A DNA stretch of 49,804 nt. Origin: Gammaproteobacteria bacterium. Its GTDB lineage: Bacteria; Pseudomonadota; Gammaproteobacteria; GCA-001735895. Each line of letters starts with the position of its first letter. Position 1 is the first letter of the stretch. The stretch is taken from assembly GCA_018669845.1 (NCBI GenBank), contig JABHSO010000040.1:1-49804 (forward strand). The letters are read 5' to 3'. Shown piece after piece: positions 19,448 through 28,935 of this stretch. The position numbers were made by a program, and so were the translations under genes. The notes beneath the pieces are model-generated. The model did no database searches and had not been told where the DNA came from. It saw only the letters and a list, made by a program, of their open reading frames with translations.

Positions 19448-21085
19448 TTAATCGAACTCATCAGTGCTTGAATTAGTCAGGTGATTAGTTGTTAGTTTTG
19501 AGCTTTCTACATGATCGGCAAAGCCTGCGCCTGCTTCTGTATAAATGTTAAAAACTTCGTTTGCACCAGCCTTGTGTAAAATTTGTGCTTCATCTTTAAA
19601 TCTGGCGATAGCAGCTGAATGTCCAGAAAAAGAAGTTTGTTTAAGTTGCTCCATCGCATCCAAATTTGCCTGAAGGTTTGGTAATGCCAGCATGATGAGT
19701 TCAATTTGATGATCTCGTTCTAATTTGTCCCAGAAATCAGCATCGCTAGGATCACCGTGTAATACATTTCGGCCAAGTTGTTGATGCTTTTTTACCCTGT
19801 CAGCATCAAAATCTATGCCTACTACGGTATCACCGTGTGAACTATGTAGTTTGTCATAAGCTCCCTTTCCGACTCGGCCCATTCCAAAAATTGCAATGGT
19901 TGCACCAAGGGTATCCAGAACACGGTCATCTGATAATCGAGTATCTCCCTGAAATTTCTTCCAGAATTTTCTGAATTGACTATAGATTTTGTCGTCGTGG
20001 TCATTTAGTGGTGCTGCAATGACAAAAGAAAGCGATAGAGCGATGGCAATCACTACCAACCATTCAGCATCCATCCAGCCATTGCTGACACCTATCGCAG
20101 CGACGATTAATCCGAATTCACTGTAGTTGGTCAGGTTCAGAGTGGCGAGTAATGAAGTTCGGGCACGTAATTTAAAACGCGTCATCAGGGTAAAAAATAA
20201 TGCGGATTTAATAAAAATAAATGGCACCAGCAAGATGCCGATGATCAATGCTTCCAGTGACAGTTGGCCTGACATTCCAATTGAAAGAAAGAAACCGACC
20301 AGGAATAAATCTTTAAATCCCAACATGGTTTTGGCCATTTCACTGGCCTTGGGGTGCGTTGAAATTAATATACCCATGATAAGAGCTCCCAGGTCATCTT
20401 TAACACCACCAAGTTCAAACATCTCAGCTCCGCCAAGAGCCAGCACCAGTCCATATAAAATTAACAGTTCCCCATGACCGGTTTTTTGTAAGAAATAGTG
20501 TAATACTGGACGCATCGGGATAAGTAAAAATAGTAACAGTGCCCAGTAAGAGGGTAGTTTCCCTGTTGATGCCGCGAGAAAAATGACGGCAGCAAGATCC
20601 TGCATGACTAGAATGCCGATAGCAATTCGACCGTGCAGAGATTTCATTTCGCCAGCCTGTTCCAGATGTTTAACGACAAAAACCGTGCTGGAGAAACTCA
20701 GCGCAAAGGCCAGCATCAAAGCCAGTTTAAGATCGAGGCCGGAGAACAGCGGCGCACTCATCAATGCCAGGGCATAAATGGCAAAACCAAAGATGAGGAT
20801 GGTGAGAGAAATATGCAATAAAGTGACGGACCAGACCTGAGGTCTGATGAGTACTTTCAGATTTAGCTTTAAACCAACCGTGAATAACAACAGGGTAATG
20901 CCTAAATCGGCAAGTTTTTGCAGAGTTTCACCACTGGTAAAACCCATGTAATTAAGTACAAAACCAGTGGCTAAAAAACCCACCAGAGGGGGTAGATTAA
21001 TCAACCTAACCAGAAAGCCCAGTAGAAATGCCAATGAAATCCAGCTGACATCACCCAGAGCTATTGCAACCCATTCAAAATCCAC
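19448..21085 (-). CDS. CPA2-family cation/proton antiporter with RCK (TrkA-N) domain
   Basis: This 545-residue protein has an N-terminal Na+/H+-exchanger domain of about 12-13 helices (residues 10-380) with the signature FALSFSSTVFVVKHLE. A cytosolic NAD-binding RCK domain begins at ATIAIFGMGRVGKGAYDKL (G-x-G-x-x-G). This is the layout of KefB/KefC and YbaL-like K+ efflux systems. The start is GTG at 21085. The last coding base adjoins the stop of the convergent P-type ATPase with no gap, so neither gene has its own terminator there. Ion specificity (K+ or Na+) cannot be decided from sequence. Confidence 0.87.
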   Translation of the reverse strand: MDFEWVAIALGDVSWISLAFLLGFLVRLINLPPLVGFLATGFVLNYMGFTSGETLQKLADLGITLLLFTVGLKLNLKVLIRPQVWSVTLLHISLTILIFGFAIYALALMSAPLFSGLDLKLALMLAFALSFSSTVFVVKHLEQAGEMKSLHGRIAIGILVMQDLAAVIFLAASTGKLPSYWALLLFLLIPMRPVLHYFLQKTGHGELLILYGLVLALGGAEMFELGGVKDDLGALIMGILISTHPKASEMAKTMLGFKDLFLVGFFLSIGMSGQLSLEALIIGILLVPFIFIKSALFFTLMTRFKLRARTSLLATLNLTNYSEFGLIVAAIGVSNGWMDAEWLVVIAIALSLSFVIAAPLNDHDDKIYSQFRKFWKKFQGDTRLSDDRVLDTLGATIAIFGMGRVGKGAYDKLHSSHGDTVVGIDFDADRVKKHQQLGRNVLHGDPSDADFWDKLERDHQIELIMLALPNLQANLDAMEQLKQTSFSGHSAAIARFKDEAQILHKAGANEVFNIYTEAGAGFADHVESSKLTTNHLTNSSTDEFD

Positions 21086-21211
21086 CGTGTTGTTAACCCT
21101 CTGTAACCGTTAAATGATATTATTTGTAATGATCATCCGTGTTGTTATGTAAGGTGCATCATGCACCTGTTTTAAAATTATTCTATTATACCTTTGTGCG
21201 CACAACTCACC

Positions 21212-23311
21212 CTATCCAGACATTGATGAAAAATCATAATTTAATGATTTTGATGGTGCCTGAAGGAAATCTCCCTGTACAAAATCTGTGCCTACTGTCC
21301 AGACCACACTGAGCATGCTGGCATCAGAAACTCCGGGCAGGATGGTACTGATTTCCATCGATGATGCCTGGGAAGTGATTTCACGAATACTATTCTGATT
21401 TTCAGAGCTTGCAGCCAGTCCTTCGATGTATGCCATGTTAATGCGTAAATAATCTGGCTGAATGTGTTTTACTAATTGAAAAGGATTTAAACCTGTACCA
21501 AATTCATCCAGCACAATTTGACAATGCAACTGTTTCAAACCTTTATACAGGTTTTTAACAGCTTTCAGTTGATTAACTGCATGCACTTCGTTGATACAAA
21601 ATACCAGTTGTTCACCCGGAATTTTAGCACTTTGAATGCGTGCAGAAACCCATCGAGCCAGTGTTGCATCCTTTAACCCATCGCAACTAAGTGATATGAA
21701 AATATTAATTTTCCTATCTGACCTGGCTGCCACTGCAATTTGCTTGATGGCGGTAATAATCGACCAGCGGTCGAGAGTCTTTGCCATGTTGCTTCTTTCG
21801 GCTGCCGGCATGAAGTCTTCTTCGTTTAACTCTTTACCATTATCGGTGATGATTGATTTTCTTAATTCATAGCGTTCACCCGTAGCTCCAGCAATACTGA
21901 CTATGGGTTGATAAAGTGGATAAATAGAATCTTTGGCAATAGCATATTTGATATGTTTTATGATTTCTCCATCTTCTTCCTGCTGAGTCATTTCACCACT
22001 GACAGGTACATAAAACTGAAAACTATTGCCTCCTTTAAGCTGGATTTTGTCCAGAGTTCGTTCGATTCTGGAAATGATTTCGTTAGGGTTATCGGGCGTT
22101 ATTTCATCTATGGCATAGAGTGCAATACTGCAGGTGCAGCTGATTGATTGTTGTCCTGTTTCAGAGATATGCTGTTCTATTTGTTTAAGTAAAGCAGCGG
22201 TATTCTTCTCTACGTTTTCCTTCTCCTTCTCTTTACCGGAGCAAAGCATGCTGTAACTGTATGCGCCAAATCTGGCGACCAGTTCATTCTTTGTGGCATG
22301 TAGTTTTATAATTGTGGCGATATCATTGATTAAAATATCACAGCCGGAAATGCCAACCGTATTTCGAATGCTTTGAAAATTGTCGATAGAAATAAACAGG
22401 AAGTAGCTTTGGAATTTTCCATTGGCTGCATTATCCATTTGCTGCTGAAGCTGCTCCATAAAGTACTGCCTGTTATATAAACCGGTGACCAGATCATGTT
22501 GGGACATGTAACTAATCTGTTGTTCCAGTTCGCTTGTGTCAGCCTGTGTACGGATCAGAATCTGGGTACAGTTTTCTCCTTCAAAACTGGCCCTGGAAAA
22601 CTCTAATAAGCCATCTATTGTCTCACCATTTGCATGCATGAGTTTAAGAGTAAGCTCATTTTTAGTGTTTTTATTCTGGCTCAAATCACGCAGGAATTGC
22701 TTTAGTTCATCCTGTTGACTGGTATGGACCATGTCTATTAATGGCATCCCTTCAAGTTCGTCAAAATCTGTATTACCGAATAATTCCATATATACATTAT
22801 TTGCGTAGATATGCATGCCTTCATGCACATAGGCAACCGCATCTTTAGAGTTTGCTAATAAGGACTGGCAGCGTTTTTCAGATTCGTGCAGCTCTTTTTC
22901 GCTCTTTACGGTTTTGCGCCAAATTTTTATATTATCGGATTCTCTTTTAACTACCAGTGCAAGGCGTTCCAGGGAGCTATTACAGATAACATCCTGAGCT
23001 CCGAGTTTCATGGCTTCGGTAGCCATTTCATCATTAACTTCACTTGCCATACCAACGATATATAAATGACGACCGCACTCCCGAATTAGTTGCTGAGCCT
23101 GTTGCAGGGTAAAGTCAGTTAACTGCAGGGAGAATAGGACCAGGTCAATGGGTTTTTGTTTGATAATTTCGGCCATATCATCACTGTTTTCGGCATGTTC
23201 TGCCAGAACATGCAAGCCAGAGCTGCGCAATGCGCTGGTGATTACTTCTGCCTGGTACAGACCTTCATCAACGATTAACAGTCGAATCAATTTGTCAGAT
23301 TCTGAATTCAT
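21212..23311 (-). CDS. fimX: FimX-like degenerate REC-PAS-GGDEF-EAL protein
   Basis: The 699-residue protein has four domains: receiver (about 8-125), PAS (about 148-262), GGDEF (about 275-425) and EAL (about 450-690). All signalling sites are degenerate. The receiver phosphoacceptor is Ser61, GGDEF reads GAYSY, EAL reads YEL, and DDFGTG reads DEFGTG. Length, order and degeneracy match Pseudomonas FimX (691), a c-di-GMP-binding effector that controls type IV pilus assembly at the pole. It is therefore probably a c-di-GMP sensor, not an enzyme. AAAGGACA upstream of the ATG is a good ribosome binding site. Confidence 0.82.
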   Translation of the reverse strand: MNSESDKLIRLLIVDEGLYQAEVITSALRSSGLHVLAEHAENSDDMAEIIKQKPIDLVLFSLQLTDFTLQQAQQLIRECGRHLYIVGMASEVNDEMATEAMKLGAQDVICNSSLERLALVVKRESDNIKIWRKTVKSEKELHESEKRCQSLLANSKDAVAYVHEGMHIYANNVYMELFGNTDFDELEGMPLIDMVHTSQQDELKQFLRDLSQNKNTKNELTLKLMHANGETIDGLLEFSRASFEGENCTQILIRTQADTSELEQQISYMSQHDLVTGLYNRQYFMEQLQQQMDNAANGKFQSYFLFISIDNFQSIRNTVGISGCDILINDIATIIKLHATKNELVARFGAYSYSMLCSGKEKEKENVEKNTAALLKQIEQHISETGQQSISCTCSIALYAIDEITPDNPNEIISRIERTLDKIQLKGGNSFQFYVPVSGEMTQQEEDGEIIKHIKYAIAKDSIYPLYQPIVSIAGATGERYELRKSIITDNGKELNEEDFMPAAERSNMAKTLDRWSIITAIKQIAVAARSDRKINIFISLSCDGLKDATLARWVSARIQSAKIPGEQLVFCINEVHAVNQLKAVKNLYKGLKQLHCQIVLDEFGTGLNPFQLVKHIQPDYLRINMAYIEGLAASSENQNSIREITSQASSMEISTILPGVSDASMLSVVWTVGTDFVQGDFLQAPSKSLNYDFSSMSG

Positions 23312-23370
23312 ATTGTCCTTTTTGTAAAATCGGGGTGGTGCGTTTGAGCTTCGGTTTATAAAAATATCAG

Positions 23371-24384
23371 TTAGCTACATTGTACTTGAGTTTTCGACAT
23401 CTGACCTGAGAATTCATTCACTAATTTTGGTACTAAATAACCAGGCAGACTGTTACGCAGTTCAGCGTATACTTTACACTGCTGATCTACTGTAAGGTCA
23501 AAGTTAGCTGCGCCATGAACTTTATCCAGACTATGTAAATAGTAAGGAATGATGTTGTTGTCAAATAGTTTGTAGGATAAATCAACCAAAGTGGCTGCAT
23601 TATTGTTCACACCCTTTAACAACACTGACTGGTTTAATAACTGAAACCCATATTGTGATAATAAATTAAATGCAGTTTGGTTATATAACGTAATCTCATT
23701 TGGGTGATTAATGTGAGTGATAAAAACAATCTTCCCGTTGAATTGTTCTAACACCCTGATAAAAGATTCTGTGATCCTTTCAGGTAATACCGACAATAAT
23801 CGTGTATGAAAGCGTAAATAATCAATATTTGGAATTTTATTAAGTTGAATAATCAGATCAGCAATTTTTTGATCACTTAGCATCAGAGGGTCACCTCCAG
23901 ACAGAATAACTTCTTTAACTTCTGTGTGTTCGGTCAGGTAGTTTATCACCGGGCTTTGTGGACTGATATCCAGTTTAGCTTCGCTATAAGGAAAATGACG
24001 GCGGAAGCAATAACGGCAATGAATAGGACAGGCAGCCGTTAAGGTTAATAAAACTCTATTGTGATATTTATGAATCAAACCCGGCACTGGCATCGCTTTT
24101 AGGTCCCCCACGGCGTCCAGGCTGTATCCTTCGATGCGTTGGTGTTCTCTCTGGTCTGGTATCACCTGTAGTAATAACGGGTCCTGTGGATTCCCTTTTT
24201 CAATCAATGATGCATAATATTTTGTTACTCTGACAGGAAATCCGGCTTCACTTCCGCTTTCAGGACGGTTACCATCCAGCTCACAGTATTTAAGCAAATC
24301 TTGTGTAGACCTAAATGACTCGGACAGAACTGTTTTCCAGTCGTGAGTTTGTGGTGAAAAGACAGGTTCAGGTATCATTAACAT
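23371..24384 (-). CDS. epmB: EF-P (R)-beta-lysine 2,3-aminomutase
   Basis: EpmB is a radical SAM enzyme that converts lysine to (R)-beta-lysine, which EpmA attaches to elongation factor P. The 337 residues include the CPIHCRYCF cluster (Cys119, Cys123, Cys126) and the lysine 2,3-aminomutase-like VILSGGDPLML motif. The substrate-binding part lies in FHTRLLSVLPERI. It faces away from efp with only 25 bases between the two start codons, so their promoters overlap coding sequence. The presence of efp and epmA alongside makes the assignment firm. Confidence 0.94.
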   Translation of the reverse strand: MLMIPEPVFSPQTHDWKTVLSESFRSTQDLLKYCELDGNRPESGSEAGFPVRVTKYYASLIEKGNPQDPLLLQVIPDQREHQRIEGYSLDAVGDLKAMPVPGLIHKYHNRVLLTLTAACPIHCRYCFRRHFPYSEAKLDISPQSPVINYLTEHTEVKEVILSGGDPLMLSDQKIADLIIQLNKIPNIDYLRFHTRLLSVLPERITESFIRVLEQFNGKIVFITHINHPNEITLYNQTAFNLLSQYGFQLLNQSVLLKGVNNNAATLVDLSYKLFDNNIIPYYLHSLDKVHGAANFDLTVDQQCKVYAELRNSLPGYLVPKLVNEFSGQMSKTQVQCS

Positions 24385-24409
24385 TTTAGAAATAATTTAA
24401 GAGATTTAT

Positions 24410-24979
24410 ATGGCAAGTTATAGCACGAATGAATTCCGTGGTGGGTTAAAGGTGATGCTCGATGGCGATCCCTGTTCTATCATTGAAAATGAATTTGTAA
24501 AACCAGGAAAAGGGCAGGCTTTCAACAGGGTCAAAATCCGTAATCTTAAAACAGGCCGGGTGCTGGATAAAACTTTTAAATCCGGTGAGTCTTTAGAAGG
24601 GGCTGATGTTATAGATATAGACATGCAATATTTGTATGACGATGGAGAATTTTATCATTTTATGGTGCCTGACACTTTCGAGCAACATCCTGCAGATAGA
24701 ACAGCTGTGGGATCCGACAACATTTGGTTAAAAGCTCAGGAAATGTACGAAGTTACTTTATATAATGGAGCGCCTATTGGAATCACTCCACCTAATTTCG
24801 TCGAACTTGAAATCACTGATACTGATCCCGGCTTGAAAGGAGATACGGCTCAGGGCGGTACCAAACCTGCGACACTGGAATCAGGTGCAGTTGTTAAGGT
24901 TCCATTGTTTCTTGAAATTGGAGAAAAAATACGAGTCGATACACGCAGTAGCGGTTATATGTCTCGCGTTAAAGGCTAG
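24410..24979 (+). CDS. efp: Elongation factor P
   Basis: EF-P relieves ribosome stalling at polyproline. The 189-residue protein has the three-domain beta-barrel layout. The loop [11 protein letters not shown] places Lys34 at its tip, exactly the residue beta-lysylated by EpmA/EpmB in E. coli. The C-terminal domain ends with the conserved [17 protein letters not shown]. The ATG has AAGAGA upstream. epmA begins 13 bases after its stop codon, so the substrate protein and its modifying ligase are co-expressed. Confidence 0.97.
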   Translation: MASYSTNEFRGGLKVMLDGDPCSIIENEFVKPGKGQAFNRVKIRNLKTGRVLDKTFKSGESLEGADVIDIDMQYLYDDGEFYHFMVPDTFEQHPADRTAVGSDNIWLKAQEMYEVTLYNGAPIGITPPNFVELEITDTDPGLKGDTAQGGTKPATLESGAVVKVPLFLEIGEKIRVDTRSSGYMSRVKG

Positions 24980-24992
24980 ACCCTCTGCAAGC

Positions 24993-25919
24993 ATGCAGTT
25001 GCTAGTTGAAAATCTTAAAAATAGGGCTCTGATTTATCAAAAAATCAGGGCCTTTTTTAATGTTCAGCAATATCTGGAAGTGGATACCCCACTGCTTGGA
25101 AAAACTACCAATACCGATATTCATATTCAATCGATACAGGCCATTGCCAGTCGACGTTCTGTATTTCTGCAAACCTCTCCTGAATTTTCCATGAAGCGTT
25201 TACTGGCTAGTGGAAGTGGGTCTATTTATCAAATATGTCATGCTTTCCGGGATGAAGAACAGGGAAGGCATCATCACCCTGAATTTACTTTGCTGGAGTG
25301 GTATAGCCTTGGCTTTGATTATCAGGCATTGATTAATCAGCTTGAAGAATTGATAGTTGGTTTATTGGAGGTAAAAGAATCTTTTCAACGGTTTAGTTAT
25401 TTCGAGTGTTTTCAGCAAAAGCTTCAACTGGATCTCAATTCAGCGACTTTGGATGATTGCCGGCAAAAAGTATCTGAACATATTTCAGGTATCGATATTT
25501 TGCAACTAAACCGGGATGACTGCCTGGATTTACTGATTAGCGAAGTTGTATCAAAGCAATTTAACGGATTTACTTTTGTTTATGATTACCCTTCATCCCA
25601 GGCTTCACTGGCAAAAATTAAAGTTTCTAATCCAGATATCGCAGAGCGTTTTGAACTGTTTTATAACGACCTGGAGCTGGCGAATGGTTTTAGTGAATTA
25701 ACCGATGCAAATGAGCAGCGACGACGCTTTGAGCAGGATAATGTCCGGCGAGTCGCTAATGGTCTGGAAGCTTACCCTGTTGATGAAGACTTTTTGCAGG
25801 CACTGGAACAGGGATTACCTGAATGTGCAGGTGTTGCTTTAGGACTGGACCGTTTGTTGATGGTGATGAGTAATGACGATAACTTGCAATCCGTTTTAAC
25901 GCTGGATACTTTCACTTGA
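24993..25919 (+). CDS. epmA: EF-P lysine ligase EpmA (GenX/PoxA)
   Basis: EpmA is a stand-alone class II lysyl-tRNA synthetase catalytic core that ligates (R)-beta-lysine to Lys34 of EF-P. The 308 residues lack the N-terminal anticodon-binding domain of LysS, which is diagnostic. Class II motif 2 is visible as CHAFRDEEQGRHHHPEFTLL, and motif 3 as GVALGLDRLLMV. I chose the ATG at 24993, since the longer frame would run into efp and is not conserved. E. coli EpmA has 325 residues. It is convergent with psd. Confidence 0.94.
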   Translation: MQLLVENLKNRALIYQKIRAFFNVQQYLEVDTPLLGKTTNTDIHIQSIQAIASRRSVFLQTSPEFSMKRLLASGSGSIYQICHAFRDEEQGRHHHPEFTLLEWYSLGFDYQALINQLEELIVGLLEVKESFQRFSYFECFQQKLQLDLNSATLDDCRQKVSEHISGIDILQLNRDDCLDLLISEVVSKQFNGFTFVYDYPSSQASLAKIKVSNPDIAERFELFYNDLELANGFSELTDANEQRRRFEQDNVRRVANGLEAYPVDEDFLQALEQGLPECAGVALGLDRLLMVMSNDDNLQSVLTLDTFT

Positions 25920-25925
25920 TAATTG

Positions 25926-25946
25926 AAAGCAGGTTGCTTTATTTAG
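25926..25946 (+). terminator. Weak terminator after epmA
   Basis: AAAGCA (25926-25931) and TGCTTT (25935-25940) form a 6-bp hairpin with a GGT loop, followed by an interrupted T-run (TTTATTT). It lies in the 48-base gap between convergent epmA and psd. Stability looks modest. Confidence 0.35.
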
Positions 25947-25967
25947 CCCAGACTTTAAGGAGGGCTG

Positions 25968-26837
25968 TTAAATTTTAAACTGCCCGATCAACTCACCCAT
26001 CTTGAGGGTTTGTCCCGGCTTTAGAAACTGTGACCATTCAACTTTTTCTGTGGTCAGCAATATCACTGTTGAGCCCATATTAAATCGACCCATTTCTTCA
26101 CCTTTTGCAAAGTCTTTTTCGGTGTGATCATAATCATATTCTGAAATAGCTTTTCCTTTAGGTGGAGTCACCAACCCTGCCCATACAGTTTCAATAGCTG
26201 CAACATTGATTGCGCCAACCAGTATCATGGCCATAGGCCCGGAGGGGGTAGAAAATATACAGACGACTCTTTCATTACGTGCAAATAATCGGGGAATGGC
26301 TCGAACAGTCCATTGGGCAACACTGAATAACCTGCCAGGCACATGAATCATTTTTTTCAATCGACCCGTTATCGGCATATGAATGCGATGATAATTATAG
26401 GGAGCGAGATAAATTGTGGAGAAACGTCCACCTTCAAATAGTTTAGCTAACAGAGCATCACCGCCGAGCAGGTCCTCTACCGAGTAGAAATGACCTTTGG
26501 CCTGAAACAGGTGATCATTCATGATGTCACCAGATTGAGAAACGGTTCCATCCACCGGGCTGGCCAGTTCATGTTCTCCAGCTGCAATAGGTCTGGACTC
26601 CGGTTTTAGTGTGCGGACAAAAAACTCATTAAACGTAGGAAAGCTGCTGATGTCCTGGATTACGGCATCGGACATATCAACTTTAAAAGTTTTAATAAAC
26701 CAGTGAATGACAGGCGTTACACGAGAACTTTTTATGCGTGTCAGGCGAAATACTATGCGCGAAATTAAATGATGGGGCAGTATGGTAAATAACCATCCCA
26801 TTAATCGCTCAGACCAGGTTAAAGATGAATTTTGCAT
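25968..26837 (-). CDS. psd: Phosphatidylserine decarboxylase proenzyme
   Basis: Psd makes phosphatidylethanolamine from phosphatidylserine at the inner membrane. The 289-residue proenzyme ends with the self-cleavage motif MGST: cleavage between Gly255 and Ser256 would yield a 34-residue alpha chain carrying the pyruvoyl group. The conserved APYNYHRIHMP segment contains the catalytic His. The usual motif is LGST; Met in place of Leu is a mild variation. E. coli Psd is 322 residues, and the difference is mostly terminal. It may be co-transcribed with the copper genes upstream on the same strand (12-base gap). Confidence 0.95.
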   Translation of the reverse strand: MQNSSLTWSERLMGWLFTILPHHLISRIVFRLTRIKSSRVTPVIHWFIKTFKVDMSDAVIQDISSFPTFNEFFVRTLKPESRPIAAGEHELASPVDGTVSQSGDIMNDHLFQAKGHFYSVEDLLGGDALLAKLFEGGRFSTIYLAPYNYHRIHMPITGRLKKMIHVPGRLFSVAQWTVRAIPRLFARNERVVCIFSTPSGPMAMILVGAINVAAIETVWAGLVTPPKGKAISEYDYDHTEKDFAKGEEMGRFNMGSTVILLTTEKVEWSQFLKPGQTLKMGELIGQFKI

Positions 26838-26849
26838 GCTGAGGTGATT

Positions 26850-27269
26850 CTATTTTTTGACTACAAGTTCAAAGCTTTGAGTAGCTTCATTGCTGAAAGT
26901 TGCTATGACCTGAACTTTACCTCCAATTTGTAGAGGCTGGATGGGGGCGATTAACATCAGGTGTTTTCCGCCAGGTTTAAGCTCTACAGTAGATTGAGCT
27001 GGCAACTTAATGGTATGTAGCTCTATCATTTTCATCATGCCATCTTCCATTTTGGTTTCATGCATTTCGACAGTTTCGAAAGCATTACTTTGTAGCGCAG
27101 TAATCTCCATGGGCTGATCGGTATCATTTTTAATTTTCATGTAACCAGCACGCATTGGTACGACGGGTGGTAACTGTTTGATCCAGCCATCAATGAATTG
27201 AACGTTGCTGCTTTGTGAAAAGGCAGTACTTGAAACTACTAGTAAAACTAAAAAAAGAATTTTTTTCAT
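26850..27269 (-). CDS. Periplasmic copper chaperone PCu(A)C
   Basis: This 139-residue protein has a signal peptide (about 1-18, ending TAFS) and a cupredoxin-like PCuAC (DUF461) domain. The Cu(I)-binding motif H-x10-M-x21-H-x-M is exact: His70, Met81, His103, Met105. PCuAC delivers copper in the periplasm to the CuA or CuB centre of cytochrome oxidase, together with Sco proteins. A Sco gene lies 46 bases upstream on the same strand, so the pair forms a copper-delivery operon, possibly continuing into psd. Confidence 0.92.
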   Translation of the reverse strand: MKKILFLVLLVVSSTAFSQSSNVQFIDGWIKQLPPVVPMRAGYMKIKNDTDQPMEITALQSNAFETVEMHETKMEDGMMKMIELHTIKLPAQSTVELKPGGKHLMLIAPIQPLQIGGKVQVIATFSNEATQSFELVVKK

Positions 27270-27315
27270 GTGTTAAAACTCAGGGTTTATGAAATTTAAG
27301 TATTAAATCGATAGG

Positions 27316-27927
27316 TTAAGAATTAATCAGTGCGGTTAAATCATGAGCTATTTTACTGCTGTCATGGGGTGAACTAAAAACACCTGTAAAACGTGACTGT
27401 GGATCAACCAGAATGAGCGAGCCACTATGAGCTACCTCGTAAACATCTTCATCTTTCGATTTAACGATGTAATGAAGTATACCGGTAGCATCCGTTAATG
27501 TATTGACACTATCGATTTCAGCTCGTGCACTCATAAAGTCTTTATTGAAATAAGTTACGTAAGCTTTCATTTTTTCCATGGAATCTCGTTCAGGATCAAC
27601 TGATATGAATGTTATCTGTAGTTGTTCTAAAACTTTCTCATCTTTTATCTGGTCGACCATGTTGACAAGCATTGTCAGTGTATCCGGGCAAATATCCGGG
27701 CAATTAGTGTATCCAAAGAACATTAGATGCCACTTGCCTTTTATAGTTTCATTATTAAAAGGTTTGTTATTGTGATCAATGAGTTCAAAGACTGGTAAAG
27801 GTTTGGCTTGTTCACCTAGCCAGGTGACCGCCTGCAATTGAACGGGTTTTGGTTTGAGCAGAAACAATGCACTGGCGAAACCCAGAACGATAGCCAGTGA
27901 TGTAATGATAATAAGAGGTTTATTCAC
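27316..27927 (-). CDS. Sco1/SenC-family copper chaperone
   Basis: This 203-residue protein is anchored by an N-terminal helix (about 5-24) with its thioredoxin-like domain outside the membrane. The copper ligands of the family are all present: Cys76 and Cys80 in TNCPDICPDTL and His167 in EVAHSGSLILVD. Sco proteins help assemble the CuA site of cytochrome c oxidase or act as thiol reductants for it. It stands first in the sco-PCuAC pair on the minus strand. No oxidase genes are in the window. Confidence 0.93.
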   Translation of the reverse strand: MNKPLIIITSLAIVLGFASALFLLKPKPVQLQAVTWLGEQAKPLPVFELIDHNNKPFNNETIKGKWHLMFFGYTNCPDICPDTLTMLVNMVDQIKDEKVLEQLQITFISVDPERDSMEKMKAYVTYFNKDFMSARAEIDSVNTLTDATGILHYIVKSKDEDVYEVAHSGSLILVDPQSRFTGVFSSPHDSSKIAHDLTALINS

Positions 27928-28022
27928 GATATTTAGTCAGTTAAGCAGTTGAAAAGTCGGAATGGAAATCCAAAACCATGTAAAATCTGGATCATTATAT
28001 TTGAATCAAGAATTTAAACCTA

Positions 28023-28934
28023 GTGGAACATAAAGAGTTAACCGAGTCATTAACAACCTTGAGGGATTATATTCGTTGGGGCAGTAGTGAATTTTACCGT
28101 CATAACCTGACCTTTGGACATGGTTTTAGTCGTGCGCTGGATGAATCTGTTTACCTGGTCTTACATGCTTTAGCATTACCTTTCGACTGGCCTGAAAGTT
28201 ATTTTGATACGCGGCTAACGGAGACAGAGCGGGAGAAGGTACTCAACCTGTTGATGAAGCGTATCTATTCGCGTAAACCGTCTGCCTACCTGACTAACGA
28301 AGCCTGGTTTTGTGGACTGCCATTTTATGTGGATGAAAGAGTGCTGGTGCCTCGTTCACCCATTGCCGAATTAATAAATAACCATTTTGAACCCTGGCTT
28401 GACGCAACAAGAGTCGACAATATACTGGATTTATGTACCGGCAGTGGGTGTATTGCCATCGCCTGTCAGTATGCCTTTCCTGCAGCACAGGTCAGTGCAT
28501 CAGATCTTTCTGCTGATGCTATTGAAGTTGCCACCAGGAACCGTCAGAAGCATGGTTTTGAGCAGACCCTGTCATTGTATGAATCGGATTTGTTTGAAAA
28601 AATCCCAACCCGGAAATTTGATCTGATTGTTTCAAATCCGCCTTATGTTGATGCTCAGGATATGGCTGATTTAACGGATGAGTTTAAGGCTGAACCTGAA
28701 ATGGGACTGGCAGCAGGAGATGATGGTCTTGAAATAGTCGATCGCATGCTAAGCAATGCTGCAGATTATTTGACTGATCATGGTTTATTGGTGGTCGAAG
28801 TGGGGAACTCTCAAATGGCCATGATGGAAAAATATCAGCATCTTCCATTATCATGGATAGAGTTTGAAAATGGTGGAAGTGGCGTGTTCTGTATTACAGC
28901 ACAAGATTTAAAACGCAATAGCAATAGAGTTTAA
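28023..28934 (+). CDS. prmB: Ribosomal protein L3 glutamine N5-methyltransferase
   Basis: PrmB methylates a Gln in ribosomal protein L3. The 303 residues show the HemK-family SAM site DLCTGSGCIAIA (136-147) and the catalytic NPPY at 205-208. The N-terminal helical domain includes FGHGFSRALDESVYLVLHAL, which distinguishes PrmB from PrmC. The start is GTG at 28023. In many gammaproteobacteria aroC follows directly, but here aroC lies over 10 kb downstream. The next gene starts one base after the stop codon. Confidence 0.94.
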   Translation: MEHKELTESLTTLRDYIRWGSSEFYRHNLTFGHGFSRALDESVYLVLHALALPFDWPESYFDTRLTETEREKVLNLLMKRIYSRKPSAYLTNEAWFCGLPFYVDERVLVPRSPIAELINNHFEPWLDATRVDNILDLCTGSGCIAIACQYAFPAAQVSASDLSADAIEVATRNRQKHGFEQTLSLYESDLFEKIPTRKFDLIVSNPPYVDAQDMADLTDEFKAEPEMGLAAGDDGLEIVDRMLSNAADYLTDHGLLVVEVGNSQMAMMEKYQHLPLSWIEFENGGSGVFCITAQDLKRNSNRV

Positions 28935-28935
28935 A

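Noticed and set aside
24885-24992. Longer N-terminus for epmA
   Set aside because: The extension overlaps efp in another frame and is unlike EpmA proteins; the ATG at 24993 gives the family length.
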